Origin: Neisseria weaveri
GTDB taxonomy: Bacteria; Pseudomonadota; Gammaproteobacteria; Burkholderiales; Neisseriaceae
Direction of reading: 5' to 3'
Assembly (NCBI RefSeq): GCF_900638685.1
Contig: NZ_LR134533.1
Coordinates: forward strand, 868,001 to 932,000
DNA length: 64,000 nt
This document shows, in pieces, positions 10,504 through 19,275 of this stretch (positions are counted from its first letter, which is position 1; the number at the start of each line of letters is the position of its first letter). The position numbers and the translations under genes were made by a program. Below the pieces are notes generated by a model. The model was not told the DNA's origin. It saw only the letters and a program-made list of their open reading frames with translations, and did not search any database.

Positions 10504-10580
10504 AAAACCTGTCAGACTCAAAACGAATGACGCTTATTGTAAAACAAAACCGCCCCGACCGTATGCTTGAATATTCCCGC

Positions 10581-10611
10581 ACAGGCCGTCTGAAAATTTC
10601 AGACGGCCTGT
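10581..10611. terminator. DUS inverted repeat upstream of trkA and fumA
   Basis: ACAGGCCGTCTGAAA and TTTCAGACGGCCTGT pair perfectly. It stands between the divergent trkA and class I fumarase genes, so here it serves as an uptake signal or insulator rather than a gene-end terminator. Confidence 0.6.
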
Positions 10612-10746
10612 CGATTAAAGTGATACAGACAGATTCAGTTAAGATATGTACACATGCTGAATAAAGTGTTTAAATAGCAACCGATTACACACAACAACAA
10701 TCAGACCGCCCCAAACGGCGGCAAACAAACTGCAAGGAACACAACC

Positions 10747-12270
10747 ATGACCGTTATCAAACAAGAAGACTTCATTCAAAGCATTGCCGATGCTTTCCAA
10801 TTCATCAGCTACTACCACCCCGTCGATTACATCCAAGCCTTATATAAAGCGTGGCAGAAAGAAGAAAACCCTGCCGCTAAAGATGCGATGACGCAGATTC
10901 TGGTCAACAGCCGCATGTGTGCCGAAGGCCGCCGCCCCATCTGCCAAGATACCGGCATTGCCACCGTGTTTTTAAAAGTGGGCATGAACGTGCAATGGGA
11001 CGCGCAAATGAGCGTGCAGGAAATGGTCAACGAAGGCGTACGCCGCGCCTACACCCACCCCGACAACACTTTACGCGCCTCGGTTTTGGCCGACCCTGCC
11101 GGCAAACGCCAAAACACCAAAGACAACACGCCGGCTGTAATCCACATGGAAATCGTAGCGGGCGATAAAGTGGAAGTAACCTGCGCGGCCAAAGGCGGCG
11201 GTTCGGAGAACAAATCCAAACTCGCCATGCTCAATCCTTCCGATTCGATTGTCGATTGGGTGCTGAAAACCATCCCCACAATGGGCGCAGGTTGGTGCCC
11301 GCCCGGCATCTTGGGCATCGGCATCGGCGGCACGCCCGAAAAAGCGGCTTTATTGGCGAAAGAATCGCTGATGAGCCACGTCGATATTCACGAATTGCAG
11401 GAAAAAGCCGCTTCGGGCGCGGAACTCTCCACCACCGAAGCCCTGCGTTTGGAATTGTTTGAAAAAGTGAACGCGTTGGGCATCGGCGCACAAGGCTTGG
11501 GCGGCCTGACTACCGTTCTCGACGTCAAAATCTTGGATTACCCCACCCACGCCGCATCCAAACCTGTGGCTATGATTCCGAACTGCGCCGCCACCCGCCA
11601 CGTTGAATTTGAGTTGGACGGCTCCGGCCCCGTGAAACTCGACCCGCCTTCATTGGAAGACTGGCCGGACATCACATACAGCCCCGACAACGGCAAGCGC
11701 GTAGACGTAAACAAGCTCACCAAAGAAGAAGTTGCCACTTGGAAAATGGGCGATGTGCTGTTGCTCAACGGCAAAATCTACACCGGCCGCGATGCCGCCC
11801 ACAAACGCATGGCCGATATGCTCAACAAAGGCGAAAAACTGCCGGTCGATTTCACCGACAAACTGATTTACTACGTCGGCCCGGTTGACCCCGTGCGCGA
11901 CGAAGTAGTCGGCCCCGCCGGCCCCACCACCGCCACCCGCATGGACAAATTCACCCGCCAAATGCTGGAGCAAACCGGCTTACTCGGCATGATCGGCAAA
12001 TCCGAACGCGGTGCCGCCGCCTGCGAAGCCATTGCCGACAACAAAGCGGTTTACCTGATGGCGGTAGGCGGTTCGGCCTACTTGGTGGCCAAAGCCATTA
12101 AAGAAGCCAAAGTGGTGGCCTTTGAAGACTTGGGTATGGAAGCGATTTACGAATTTGAAGTGAAAGACATGCCCGTAACCGTGGCGGTGGACAGCAGCGG
12201 CCAATCCGTGCACGCCATCGCGCCGAAACAATGGCAGGCGAAAATCGGTTTGATTCCTGTTGAAGCCTAA
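10747..12270 (+). CDS. Fumarate hydratase class I (iron-sulfur)
   Basis: A 507-residue two-domain class I fumarase that interconverts fumarate and malate in the TCA cycle using an oxygen-sensitive [4Fe-4S] cluster. Cluster cysteines are visible in CQDTG (Cys66), GWCPPG (Cys184) and IPNCAATRH (Cys280). The C-terminal beta domain has LLLNGKIYTGRDAAHKR and the family end VKDMPVTVAVDSSG. ATG 10747 follows CAAGGAACACAACC. The genome also has an iron-independent class II enzyme at 26283. Terminated by the DUS hairpin at 12290. The symbols fumA and fumB are both used for this class, so I leave it open. Confidence 0.95.
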   Translation: MTVIKQEDFIQSIADAFQFISYYHPVDYIQALYKAWQKEENPAAKDAMTQILVNSRMCAEGRRPICQDTGIATVFLKVGMNVQWDAQMSVQEMVNEGVRRAYTHPDNTLRASVLADPAGKRQNTKDNTPAVIHMEIVAGDKVEVTCAAKGGGSENKSKLAMLNPSDSIVDWVLKTIPTMGAGWCPPGILGIGIGGTPEKAALLAKESLMSHVDIHELQEKAASGAELSTTEALRLELFEKVNALGIGAQGLGGLTTVLDVKILDYPTHAASKPVAMIPNCAATRHVEFELDGSGPVKLDPPSLEDWPDITYSPDNGKRVDVNKLTKEEVATWKMGDVLLLNGKIYTGRDAAHKRMADMLNKGEKLPVDFTDKLIYYVGPVDPVRDEVVGPAGPTTATRMDKFTRQMLEQTGLLGMIGKSERGAAACEAIADNKAVYLMAVGGSAYLVAKAIKEAKVVAFEDLGMEAIYEFEVKDMPVTVAVDSSGQSVHAIAPKQWQAKIGLIPVEA

Positions 12271-12289
12271 ACCGCTTTTGTTTACATTA

Positions 12290-12321
12290 AAGGCCGTCTG
12301 AATATTTTTCAGACGGCCTTT
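12290..12321 (+). terminator. DUS terminator after class I fumarase
   Basis: AAGGCCGTCTGAA and TTTCAGACGGCCTT form a hairpin 20 bp after the fumarase stop, followed by TTATC. Confidence 0.8.
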
Positions 12322-12346
12322 ATCATTGACTGCAAAGGAGAAAATC

Positions 12347-12739
12347 ATGCCAGTTACAAAAGGATTCCAAGCACTGGTTAACGAAGCCATGAGCCAAATC
12401 ACCACGCACAGCGTGGAAGAAGCCCGCCGCCGTGCCGAATCGGGAAAAGCTACCTTAATCGACATCCGCGACATCCGCGAACTCGAACACAGCGGCAGGG
12501 TACCGAATGCGTTTCATGCGCCGCGCGGAATGCTCGAATTTTGGGTTGATCCCGAATCGCCCTACCACAAACCGGTTTTTGCCAACGAAGATACCGAGTT
12601 TATCTTGTTTTGCGGTGCCGGCTGGCGCAGCGCCTTAGCTACCAAAACCCTACAAGATATGGGCATGACCAATGTTTCCCACATTGACGGCGGTTTTGCG
12701 GCATGGAAGGAAAGCAACTCCCCAATAGAGAAAAAATAA
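12347..12739 (+). CDS. Rhodanese-like sulfurtransferase
   Basis: A 130-residue single-domain rhodanese. The cysteine loop is FCGAGWRSA (Cys89), a six-residue loop usual for sulfurtransferases that use thiosulfate or a persulfide. The N-terminal half has the family phrases TLIDIRDIRELEHSGRVPNAFHAPRG and the C-terminal HIDGGFAAWK. ATG 12347 has AAGGAG at 12335-12340. The gene is monocistronic between two DUS terminators. Substrate unknown. Confidence 0.88.
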   Translation: MPVTKGFQALVNEAMSQITTHSVEEARRRAESGKATLIDIRDIRELEHSGRVPNAFHAPRGMLEFWVDPESPYHKPVFANEDTEFILFCGAGWRSALATKTLQDMGMTNVSHIDGGFAAWKESNSPIEKK

Positions 12740-12767
12740 CGTATAATCAAAATACTAAAATCAATCA

Positions 12768-12795
12768 GGCCGTCTGAAGATTTTCAGACGGCCTA
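12768..12795 (+). terminator. DUS terminator after rhodanese gene
   Basis: AGGCCGTCTGAAGA and TTTTCAGACGGCCT pair, about 30 bp after the stop codon of the rhodanese gene. Confidence 0.78.
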
Positions 12796-13031
12796 TTTAA
12801 ACCCTTTATTTATTAACAAACACAATTGAAAATAAATTATCAATTTAAAATATAAATTTTTAATCAGTTTCATAGTTTTAATAGCTAAAATTTTAATGTA
12901 TAGTTAGCTCCATAGAAAAAAACAAAAGAAATACAGCCACAATCCAAAACACGGAAGGCCTGTCGCAAGACAATTGTTTTTACGCTTTCAAACAAATTAA
13001 CGATATAACTTATTGCTGAAAGGAGCAAACC

Positions 13032-14561
13032 ATGTCCAAATGTCCCGTAACCCATTTAACCATGAACAACGGCGCGCCCGTTGTCGACAACCAAAACAGC
13101 CTCACCGCCGGCCCGCGCGGCCCCTTGTTGGCGCAAGATTTGTGGCTGAACGAAAAACTGGCGAACTTCGTGCGCGAAGTGATTCCCGAGCGTCGTATGC
13201 ACGCTAAAGGTTCCGGTGCTTTCGGTACGTTCACCGTTACCCACGACATCACTCAATACACCAAAGCCAAAATTTTCAGCCAAGTAGGCAAAAAAACCGA
13301 AATGTTCGCCCGCTTTACCACAGTAGCCGGTGAGCGCGGTGCGGCCGATGCCGAGCGCGACATCCGCGGTTTCGCCTTGAAGTTCTACACTGAAGAAGGC
13401 AACTGGGATATGGTGGGTAACAACACGCCCGTATTCTTCATGCGTGACCCGCGTAAATTCCCCGACTTGAACAAAGCGGTAAAACGCGATCCGCGTACCA
13501 ATATGCGTTCCGCCACCAACAACTGGGACTTCTGGACTCTTCTGCCCGAAGCCTTCCACCAAGTAACCGTTGTGATGAGCGACCGCGGTATTCCTGCTTC
13601 TTACCGTCACATGCACGGTTTCGGCAGCCATACTTACAGCTTCATTAATGCACAAAACGAGCGTTTCTGGGTGAAATTCCATTTCCGTACCCAACAAGGC
13701 ATTAAAAACCTGACTAACGAAGAAGCTGCCGCAATCATTGCCAATGACCGCGAAAGCCATCAGCGCGACCTGTATGAGTCTATCGAGAAAGGCGATTTCC
13801 CGAAATGGACCATGTATATCCAAGTGATGCCTGAAGCAGATGCCGAAAAAGTGCCTTACCATCCGTTTGACTTGACCAAAGTATGGCCAAAAGGCGATTA
13901 CCCGCTGATCGAAGTAGGTGAGTTCGAGCTGAACCGCAACCCTGAAAACTTCTTTGCCGATGTTGAGCAATCTGCCTTTGCACCGAGCAATCTGGTTCCC
14001 GGTATCAGCGTATCTCCCGACCGCATGTTGCAAGCCCGCTTGTTTAACTATGCCGACGCACAGCGTTACCGCTTGGGTGTGAACCACCATCAAATTCCGG
14101 TGAACGCACCGCGTTGCCCCGTACACAGCAATGCCCGCGACGGTCAAGGCCGTGTTGACGGCAACTACGGCAGCACCCTGCATTACGAGCCGAACAGCTT
14201 CGGCCAATGGCAAGACCAAGCCCAATACGCCGAGCCGCCTTTGAAAATCAACGGTGATGCGGCACATTGGAACTACCGCGAAGACGACGCAGACTACTTC
14301 AGCCAACCGCGCGCGCTGTTCAACCTGATGAGCTGCGAACAAAAAGAAACCCTGTTCAAAAACACTGCCGCGGGTATGGGCGATGCGCTGGACTTCATCA
14401 AATACCGCCACATCCGCAACTGCTACGCTTGCGACCCGGCTTACGGCGAAGGCGTTGCCAAAGCACTGGGCATGACTGTGGCCGACGCGATGGCTGCCTA
14501 CAAAACCGACCCGGCCATGGGCCAACCCGGTTTGCTCGACTTCAGCGACTACAAAGCATAA
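13032..14561 (+). CDS. katA: Catalase (heme, small-subunit monofunctional)
   Basis: A 509-residue clade-3 type catalase that breaks down hydrogen peroxide. The active-site His57 is in [14 protein letters not shown] and Asn130 in [11 protein letters not shown]. The heme-ligand Tyr is in [14 protein letters not shown] (about 340). NADPH-site phrases such as [12 protein letters not shown] are present. ATG 13032 follows GAAAGGAGC. It is a single gene with its own 230-bp AT-rich upstream region, which carries four ATAG tetramers (12872, 12881, 12900, 12912) of unclear meaning. A long reading frame on the opposite strand (13056-14525) is a codon-bias shadow. Confidence 0.97.
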   Translation: MSKCPVTHLTMNNGAPVVDNQNSLTAGPRGPLLAQDLWLNEKLANFVREVIPERRMHAKGSGAFGTFTVTHDITQYTKAKIFSQVGKKTEMFARFTTVAGERGAADAERDIRGFALKFYTEEGNWDMVGNNTPVFFMRDPRKFPDLNKAVKRDPRTNMRSATNNWDFWTLLPEAFHQVTVVMSDRGIPASYRHMHGFGSHTYSFINAQNERFWVKFHFRTQQGIKNLTNEEAAAIIANDRESHQRDLYESIEKGDFPKWTMYIQVMPEADAEKVPYHPFDLTKVWPKGDYPLIEVGEFELNRNPENFFADVEQSAFAPSNLVPGISVSPDRMLQARLFNYADAQRYRLGVNHHQIPVNAPRCPVHSNARDGQGRVDGNYGSTLHYEPNSFGQWQDQAQYAEPPLKINGDAAHWNYREDDADYFSQPRALFNLMSCEQKETLFKNTAAGMGDALDFIKYRHIRNCYACDPAYGEGVAKALGMTVADAMAAYKTDPAMGQPGLLDFSDYKA

Positions 14562-14606
14562 GCCGTTGCATAGTTTGAAACCTTATTGAATTAAGGTTGA
14601 TTGGAA

Positions 14607-14633
14607 AGGCCGTCTGAACATTTCAGACGGCCT
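14607..14633 (+). terminator. katA: DUS terminator after katA
   Basis: AGGCCGTCTGAA and TTCAGACGGCCTTT form a tight hairpin 45 bp after the katA stop. Confidence 0.75.
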
Positions 14634-14974
14634 TTGGCGTTGCAATAGCAATCCCGTAGGGCGGGCATCCCTGCCCGCCGTTTGCTTTGTTAAACCAAGA
14701 TAATCCGAAAGGCCGTCTGAAAAGAAAATTCCATACTTTCAGACGGCCTTTGGCTTTGCAACCTCGTAGGGCGGGCATCCCTGCCCGCCGTTTGCTTGAT
14801 GATTCAAACCAAGTAAGAGACAGGCAGGGATATCCAAACACAAATAGGAGAGGCCGTCTGAAAATTGGTTGATGAGTTTTCAAACGGATTCAGACGGCCT
14901 CTCGTCTTTTGGATATTTTGTTTGCTGTTTCCTGTAAACGACCTGCAACGGCAGGCAAGGATGCCCGCCCTACG
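14607..14974. repeat. Composite intergenic repeat A (inverted partner of 20695-20952)
   Basis: 368 bp of non-coding sequence built from DUS hairpins (14607-14633, 14709-14748, 14851-14901) alternating with a 24-bp palindromic unit whose core is GGCGGGCATCCCTGCCCGCC (14656-14679, 14766-14789, degenerate reverse copy 14950-14973). The GGCGGGCA/TGCCCGCC arms pair perfectly. The whole block, except for an internal duplication of about 110 bp (14680-14790), appears again in reverse orientation at 20695-20952. The shared text includes TTGGCGTTGCAATAGCAATC and AAATTGGTTGATGAGTTTTC. The first hairpin also serves as the katA terminator. Confidence 0.9.
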
Positions 14975-14975
14975 C

Positions 14976-15197
14976 AGGCCGTCTGAAAACTTGCCGACAA
15001 ACCTTTCAGACGGCCTCTGCTCTTGTATTCAAAATTATTTGGATTCCGCGCGGGTTCGTGAAAGCAAATGATGTTCCGCTCTATTTCAAACCAAACCGTT
15101 TCACACCAACCAAGCAAACCCTCAACCGTAGGGCGGGCATCCCTGCCCGCCATACCTGTGAAGAGGCCGTCTGAAAAGCATTTTTCAGACGGCCTCT
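14976..15197. repeat. Further DUS hairpins and palindromic unit upstream of sitD end
   Basis: No gene is visible here. There is a DUS pair at 14976-15017, a fourth palindromic unit with core GGCGGGCATCCCTGCCCGCC at 15128-15151, and a DUS pair at 15163-15197 (GAGGCCGTCTGAAAA / TTTTCAGACGGCCTC). The last pair stands just after the sitD stop on the minus strand and probably ends the sit operon. Confidence 0.75.
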
Positions 15198-15224
15198 TCC
15201 CATTCACTTCATTCTGCTAAACAG

Positions 15225-16052
15225 CTATAAACTCTCCCGCAATTTGGAATACCCCAACGCACACAAAAACAGTGCCGCCTGCAACAAAATAATCACCGGC
15301 CCTGTGGCGGCATCCAAATGGTAGCTCAATATCGTGCCGGCCAAACCAGTAATCACGGAGCACACCACCACGATAACCATCATGCGGTCGAAACGGTGGG
15401 TCAGCAGCGAAGCGGTAATGCCGGGAGAAATCAGCATGGCAATCACCAGCACCACGCCCGCAACCTGTATCGCGCTGATGATGGTTAACGCCAGCAGAAT
15501 CAGCAGCCCGTAGTGGAGCAGTTGCGGCGGCAAACCGACAATCCGCGCCTGAACGGGGTCGAAGCAGTAGAGCATCAAATCCCTTCTCTTCAACATCACC
15601 ACCGCAAAAACGAGGGCGCAGATAATCAGCGTGCGGATCAGCTCTTCATAGCTCACGCCGAGAATGTTGCCGAACAAAATATGCGTGAGGTGTTGGTCGG
15701 TTTCCACTTTGGTAAACAACACCAAGCCGAAAGCAAACATGCCCGAAAACACGATGCCCATCACCGTATCTTCTTTCAGACGGCTGTTGTTTTTCAGATA
15801 GCCCACACCCACGGCGCAGGCCAGCCCGGAAACGAATGCGCCCACCACCAAAGGGATGCCGGTTACAAAGGCAACGATGATGCCGGGCAATACGGCATGG
15901 GAAATGGCATCGCCCATCAGCGACCAGCCTTTCAGCACCAGATAGCACGATAAGATGCCGCACACCACCGACACCATCAGCGCGGTCAGCAGCGCGTATT
16001 GCATGAACGGAAAACTCAGCGGTTCGACAAACCAGTTGATGATGTCAGCCAT
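15225..16052 (-). CDS. sitD: Metal ABC transporter permease (SitD-like)
   Basis: A 275-residue ABC-3 family permease with eight or so hydrophobic segments, the second of two permeases in a SitABCD/YfeABCD-type manganese/iron importer. Family landmarks are the N-terminal LLTALMVSVVCGILSCYLVLKGWSLMGDAISHAVLPG and the coupling-helix region VGLPPQLLHYGLLILLALTIISAIQVAGVVLVIAML. Its start overlaps the end of sitC by 8 bp, so translation is coupled. It is last in the operon and followed by DUS hairpins. Confidence 0.9.
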   Translation of the reverse strand: MADIINWFVEPLSFPFMQYALLTALMVSVVCGILSCYLVLKGWSLMGDAISHAVLPGIIVAFVTGIPLVVGAFVSGLACAVGVGYLKNNSRLKEDTVMGIVFSGMFAFGLVLFTKVETDQHLTHILFGNILGVSYEELIRTLIICALVFAVVMLKRRDLMLYCFDPVQARIVGLPPQLLHYGLLILLALTIISAIQVAGVVLVIAMLISPGITASLLTHRFDRMMVIVVVCSVITGLAGTILSYHLDAATGPVIILLQAALFLCALGYSKLRESL

Positions 16053-16914
16053 GGCCGGTTTCTCCTTGCAACGCTGCAGTTTGTTTCTGTTTCAACAAGC
16101 CGTATTTGGGCGCGAAGATAAAGGCCAGCAGAAACAACGCCGTTTGCAGACAAACGATGATGCCGCCAGTGGCTCCGTCGAGAAAATAGCTGGCATACGC
16201 GCCGATGCCGCCGGTAAAAAAGCCCAACGCCACGGCAATGCCCACCAGCTTGCTGAATTTGTCGGTGAGCAGATAGGCGGTGGCACCCGGCGTAATCACC
16301 ATGGCTATTACCAACACCGCACCCACGGTTTGCAGGGCGGCTACCACGCAGGCACTGAGCAAGGTGAAAAAGAGGATTTTATAACGCAGCGGCGACAAAC
16401 CTACGGCCACCGCCTGAGTTTCGTCGAAAAACACCAGCAGCAGGTTCTTCCAAAACAGCAATAAAAAAGCCAGGCACACTGCCATAATGATGCCTACTTG
16501 AAAAACGTCTTCGTCGGCAATACCCAAAATATTGCCCAACACGATTTCCTGTACATTCACGGCGGTGGGGTTGATGGAAACGATAAACAGGCCGAGTGCA
16601 AAAAAGGTGGTGAAAATAAAGCCGATGATGGCATCTTCTTTCAATTTGCTCACCGCTTTAATCCACAAAATCGCCAATGCTGCCAAGATGCCTGAAATAA
16701 AAGCCCCCACCGAATAGGGCAGCGAGAGCGAATAAGTGATGGCTACGCCCGGCACCACCGAGTGCGACAAGGCATCGCCGATTAACGACCAGCCTTTGAG
16801 CATCAGATAGGCTGATAAAAACGCACATATCCCGCCCACGGCAGCACTGATCACAACGGCTTTCACCATATATTCGTAAGCGAGCGGCTCCAGTAACATA
16901 TCCAGCATAATCAA
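16045..16914 (-). CDS. sitC: Metal ABC transporter permease (SitC-like)
   Basis: A 289-residue ABC-3 permease paralogous to the neighbouring SitD. Both contain the phrase [21 protein letters not shown] near the N-terminus and [46 protein letters not shown] in the second half. Two different permeases are the mark of the four-gene SitABCD/YfeABCD class and differ from three-gene ZnuABC or MntABC. It overlaps sitB by 4 bp (ATGA). Several start codons (M1, M3, M6) are possible within six residues. Confidence 0.9.
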   Translation of the reverse strand: MIMLDMLLEPLAYEYMVKAVVISAAVGGICAFLSAYLMLKGWSLIGDALSHSVVPGVAITYSLSLPYSVGAFISGILAALAILWIKAVSKLKEDAIIGFIFTTFFALGLFIVSINPTAVNVQEIVLGNILGIADEDVFQVGIIMAVCLAFLLLFWKNLLLVFFDETQAVAVGLSPLRYKILFFTLLSACVVAALQTVGAVLVIAMVITPGATAYLLTDKFSKLVGIAVALGFFTGGIGAYASYFLDGATGGIIVCLQTALFLLAFIFAPKYGLLKQKQTAALQGETGHG

Positions 16915-17840
16915 CGCTCCCCGCCGTTTTCCGTTTGCTCCTGCACGGTTTCTTCCTCACAGTTGCAGCCGCATTTTGCGATGGATGCGGGCGGGTCGAT
17001 TTTGGTTTCGCCGTAAAACACCGCGGGTCGTTCGTCGTCGGTCAGCACCGTAACGGCGCGTTTGTCTTCATCGTCGTGCAAATCGCTGCCGGCCAGTTTG
17101 AAGTGACGCAGCACGCCGCCGAATGCGACTTCGAGATTGTGCTGGTTGAACGTGGATTCGGTAGAACCGGCCGCCAATACGGTGCGGTTGATCATCACCA
17201 CGCGGTCGCAAAAGTCTGGCACAACGCCCAGATTGTGTGTGGAAACCAAAATCAGACGGCCTTCCGCACGCAACTGCCCCAGAAGATCCATAATCATGTT
17301 TTCGGTTTTCACGTCCACGCCCGTAAACGGTTCGTCGAGCAGAATCACTCTGCTTTCCTGAGCCAATGCGCGGGCGAGAAACACGCGCTTTTTCTGGCCG
17401 CCGGAAAGCTCGCCGATTTGCCGTTCGGCAAGATGGGCGATATCGACGCGTTCCATGGCCGTCTGAACTTTCTGTTTGTCGGTTTTACTCGGAATACGCA
17501 GAAAATTCATGTAGCCGTAACGGCCCTGCATCACCACATCGTAAACCGAAACGGGAAACTGCCAGTCCACTTCTTCGCTTTGCGGCACATAAGAAACCAG
17601 ATTGCTTTTCAAAGCCTGCGCGATGGGCAGCCCGCACAGGCGGATATCGCCCTTGCGCGGCTTGAGCAAACCCATCAGGCTTTTAAACAATGTGGACTTG
17701 CCGCTGCCGTTCACACCGACCAGCGCACAGGTCATGCCGCCTTCCAAATCCAGCGAAAAATCATAAATGGCCGTGTGGCCGTTGTTGTAGCGCACGGTAA
17801 CATCTTCGACACGAATCGAAGCAGCAGCGGGGGACATCAT
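16911..17840 (-). CDS. sitB: Metal ABC transporter ATPase (SitB-like) with Cys-rich tail
   Basis: A 309-residue ABC ATPase. Walker [14 protein letters not shown] (about 42-54), Q-loop [20 protein letters not shown], signature [15 protein letters not shown], Walker [13 protein letters not shown] and the switch His in VSTHN are all intact. The family usually ends near residue 250. Here an additional tail of about 50 residues contains CGCNCEEE and many acidic residues, which could bind metal ions; this is an inference. Its ATG overlaps the sitA stop (TAATG), so it is coupled to sitA. Confidence 0.93.
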   Translation of the reverse strand: MMSPAAASIRVEDVTVRYNNGHTAIYDFSLDLEGGMTCALVGVNGSGKSTLFKSLMGLLKPRKGDIRLCGLPIAQALKSNLVSYVPQSEEVDWQFPVSVYDVVMQGRYGYMNFLRIPSKTDKQKVQTAMERVDIAHLAERQIGELSGGQKKRVFLARALAQESRVILLDEPFTGVDVKTENMIMDLLGQLRAEGRLILVSTHNLGVVPDFCDRVVMINRTVLAAGSTESTFNQHNLEVAFGGVLRHFKLAGSDLHDDEDKRAVTVLTDDERPAVFYGETKIDPPASIAKCGCNCEEETVQEQTENGGER

Positions 17841-18721
17841 TATTTTCCAAATCCTTTAACAATCGTCGATACCGTTGTATTCAGCAGGTCGGTATAAGTG
17901 GGTACGGGGCCGTTTTTGGCGGAAAGCGAATCCACATAGAGCACGCCGCCGTATTTGGCACCGGTTTCTTTCGCCACCTGCTTCATCGGCTTGGGCGAAA
18001 TGGTGCTTTCGCTGAACACCACCGGAATTTTGTTTTTGCGCACCACATCAATCACTTTGCGCACCTGTTGCGGCGTGCCTTGCTGTTCGGCATTAATCGG
18101 CCACAGGTAAACTTCTTTAAAACCGTAGTCTTTCGCCAGATAGCTGAACGCGCCTTCGCTGCTCACCAAGAAACGCTGGTTTTGCGGCACCTGCATCAGC
18201 TTGGTGCGCAAAGGCTTGTCGAGCTGCTTGATTTTGTTGCTGTATGCCGCCGCATTTTTGGTATAAACCGCCGCGTTTTTCGGGTCGTATTTCACCAGCG
18301 CGTTTTTAATGTTTTCGATGTACACCAACGCATTGCTGGTCGACATCCACGCGTGCGGGTTGGGCATGCCTTTGTAAGGGCCTTCGTGAATCGACATCGG
18401 GGTGATGCCTTTGGTAACCACCACCGCCGGTTTGTTTTTCACATTTTGGAAGAAGCGTTCAAACCAGCGTTCGAGATTCATGCCGTTCCACAGCACCAAA
18501 TCGGCCGACTGCGCTTTGGCAATATCTTGAGGGGTGGGTTGGTAATCGTGAATTTCCGCTCCCGGCTTGGTAATCGATTCCACTGTTGCCGCATCGCCGG
18601 CCACGTTTTGGGCGATGTCCTGAATCACGGTAAAAGTGGTAACCACTTTAAATTTTGCGTAAGCGGGCGATGCCGAAAAAGCGGCCAAAACCAAACATGC
18701 AGTGGTTAAAAAACGGCGCAT
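17840..18721 (-). CDS. sitA: Periplasmic Mn/Fe-binding protein (SitA-like)
   Basis: A 293-residue cluster A-I solute-binding protein with signal peptide [22 protein letters not shown] (cleavage after residue 22). The four metal ligands of the family are visible: His58 ([11 protein letters not shown]), His123 (NPHAWMST), Glu189 (SSEGAFSYL) and Asp264 (YVDSLS). The His-His-Glu-Asp set, and the absence of the His-rich loop typical of ZnuA, favours manganese/iron over zinc. It is first in the sitABCD operon and is preceded by a Fur-like box and good promoter. Confidence 0.92.
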   Translation of the reverse strand: MRRFLTTACLVLAAFSASPAYAKFKVVTTFTVIQDIAQNVAGDAATVESITKPGAEIHDYQPTPQDIAKAQSADLVLWNGMNLERWFERFFQNVKNKPAVVVTKGITPMSIHEGPYKGMPNPHAWMSTSNALVYIENIKNALVKYDPKNAAVYTKNAAAYSNKIKQLDKPLRTKLMQVPQNQRFLVSSEGAFSYLAKDYGFKEVYLWPINAEQQGTPQQVRKVIDVVRKNKIPVVFSESTISPKPMKQVAKETGAKYGGVLYVDSLSAKNGPVPTYTDLLNTTVSTIVKGFGK

Positions 18722-18787
18722 GATACATTCTCCTGATATAGATATGACATAAATTAAAGTGAAGCGGCAGCTGTGTTTGCCGGTTGG

Positions 18788-18829
18788 CTATACTATCAAT
18801 AATGAGAACTATTTTCAATAATAGTATAG
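18788..18829 (-). promoter_or_regulatory. sitA promoter with Fur-like box
   Basis: AATAATGAGAACTATTTTC (18798-18816) matches the 19-bp Fur consensus at 14 positions by my count. It lies inside a larger inverted repeat CTATACTAT (18788-18796) / ATAGTATAG (18821-18829). On the minus strand TTGAAA and TAGTAT, 17 bp apart, form a promoter that the box overlaps. This predicts iron-repressed transcription of sitABCD. A manganese regulator of the same superfamily (MntR/Mur) is an alternative. Confidence 0.7.
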
Positions 18830-19238
18830 GATATAAGGATACCCGATTGAGAAAGGCTATTGCAAGGCCGATGAAGCCTTTGCAAAATTCCCGTCTGCGG
18901 CTTGCTGCTTTGAATTAAAAAAGAGCGGATTGACTGTAAGTTATATTCCCATACCGCTTGAGGCCGTCTGAAAAACACCCGCATGCTTTTTCAGACGGCC
19001 TTAAACCTTTGAGCAGCTTCGCCGTTTTTTTATAGTGAACCCACTTCACTTTTACTGCGAACGTTGCCGTGTTTTCGCTCCAAGAGAACGCTGGTGTAGG
19101 CCGTTTGCACACTCCGCGGTTTGCTGCTTTGAATTAAAAATTAAGTGAATTAACGAGACGCAAGGTCTCTGATGGAGAACGCACAGAACAATAAGTGCTT
19201 AAGCCGTTATTCTCCATACCGAAAAAAGCGCGCAGGGT
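18830..19238. other. Gene-free region sitA/avtA with IS end remnant and direct repeats
   Basis: No convincing gene. GAAGCCTTTGCAAAATTCCC (18873-18892) resembles the left terminus of the IS1106-like elements (GAGACCTTTGCAAAATTCCC) and may be a solo end. A 25-bp direct repeat beginning GCGGCTTGCTGCTTTGAAT occurs at 18897-18921 and, with one change, at 19116-19140. A DUS hairpin lies between them at 18961-19002. Short reading frames here overlap these repeats and have no family likeness. Confidence 0.6.
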
Positions 19239-19244
19239 TATAAT
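19239..19244 (+). promoter_or_regulatory. -10 box of avtA promoter
   Basis: A perfect TATAAT 32 bp before the avtA ATG. The -35 position carries only a poor ATACCG-like sequence, so the assignment rests on the -10 and its place. Confidence 0.45.
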
Positions 19245-19275
19245 CCTTTTATTTGAATATACAAAGGAACCCGCC

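Noticed and set aside
13056-14525. Open frame of 489 codons on the minus strand opposite katA
   Set aside because: It mirrors the katA codons exactly, has no family likeness and no start context. katA is certain, so this is a codon-bias shadow.
14640-15200. CRISPR array
   Set aside because: Repeats are palindromic DUS and GC-rich units with irregular spacing and no unique equal-length spacers; no cas genes nearby.
19000-19060. Correia repeat (CREE) beginning with TATAGTG
   Set aside because: Only the first bases TATAGTGAA resemble the Correia end; no inverted partner or conserved core follows.
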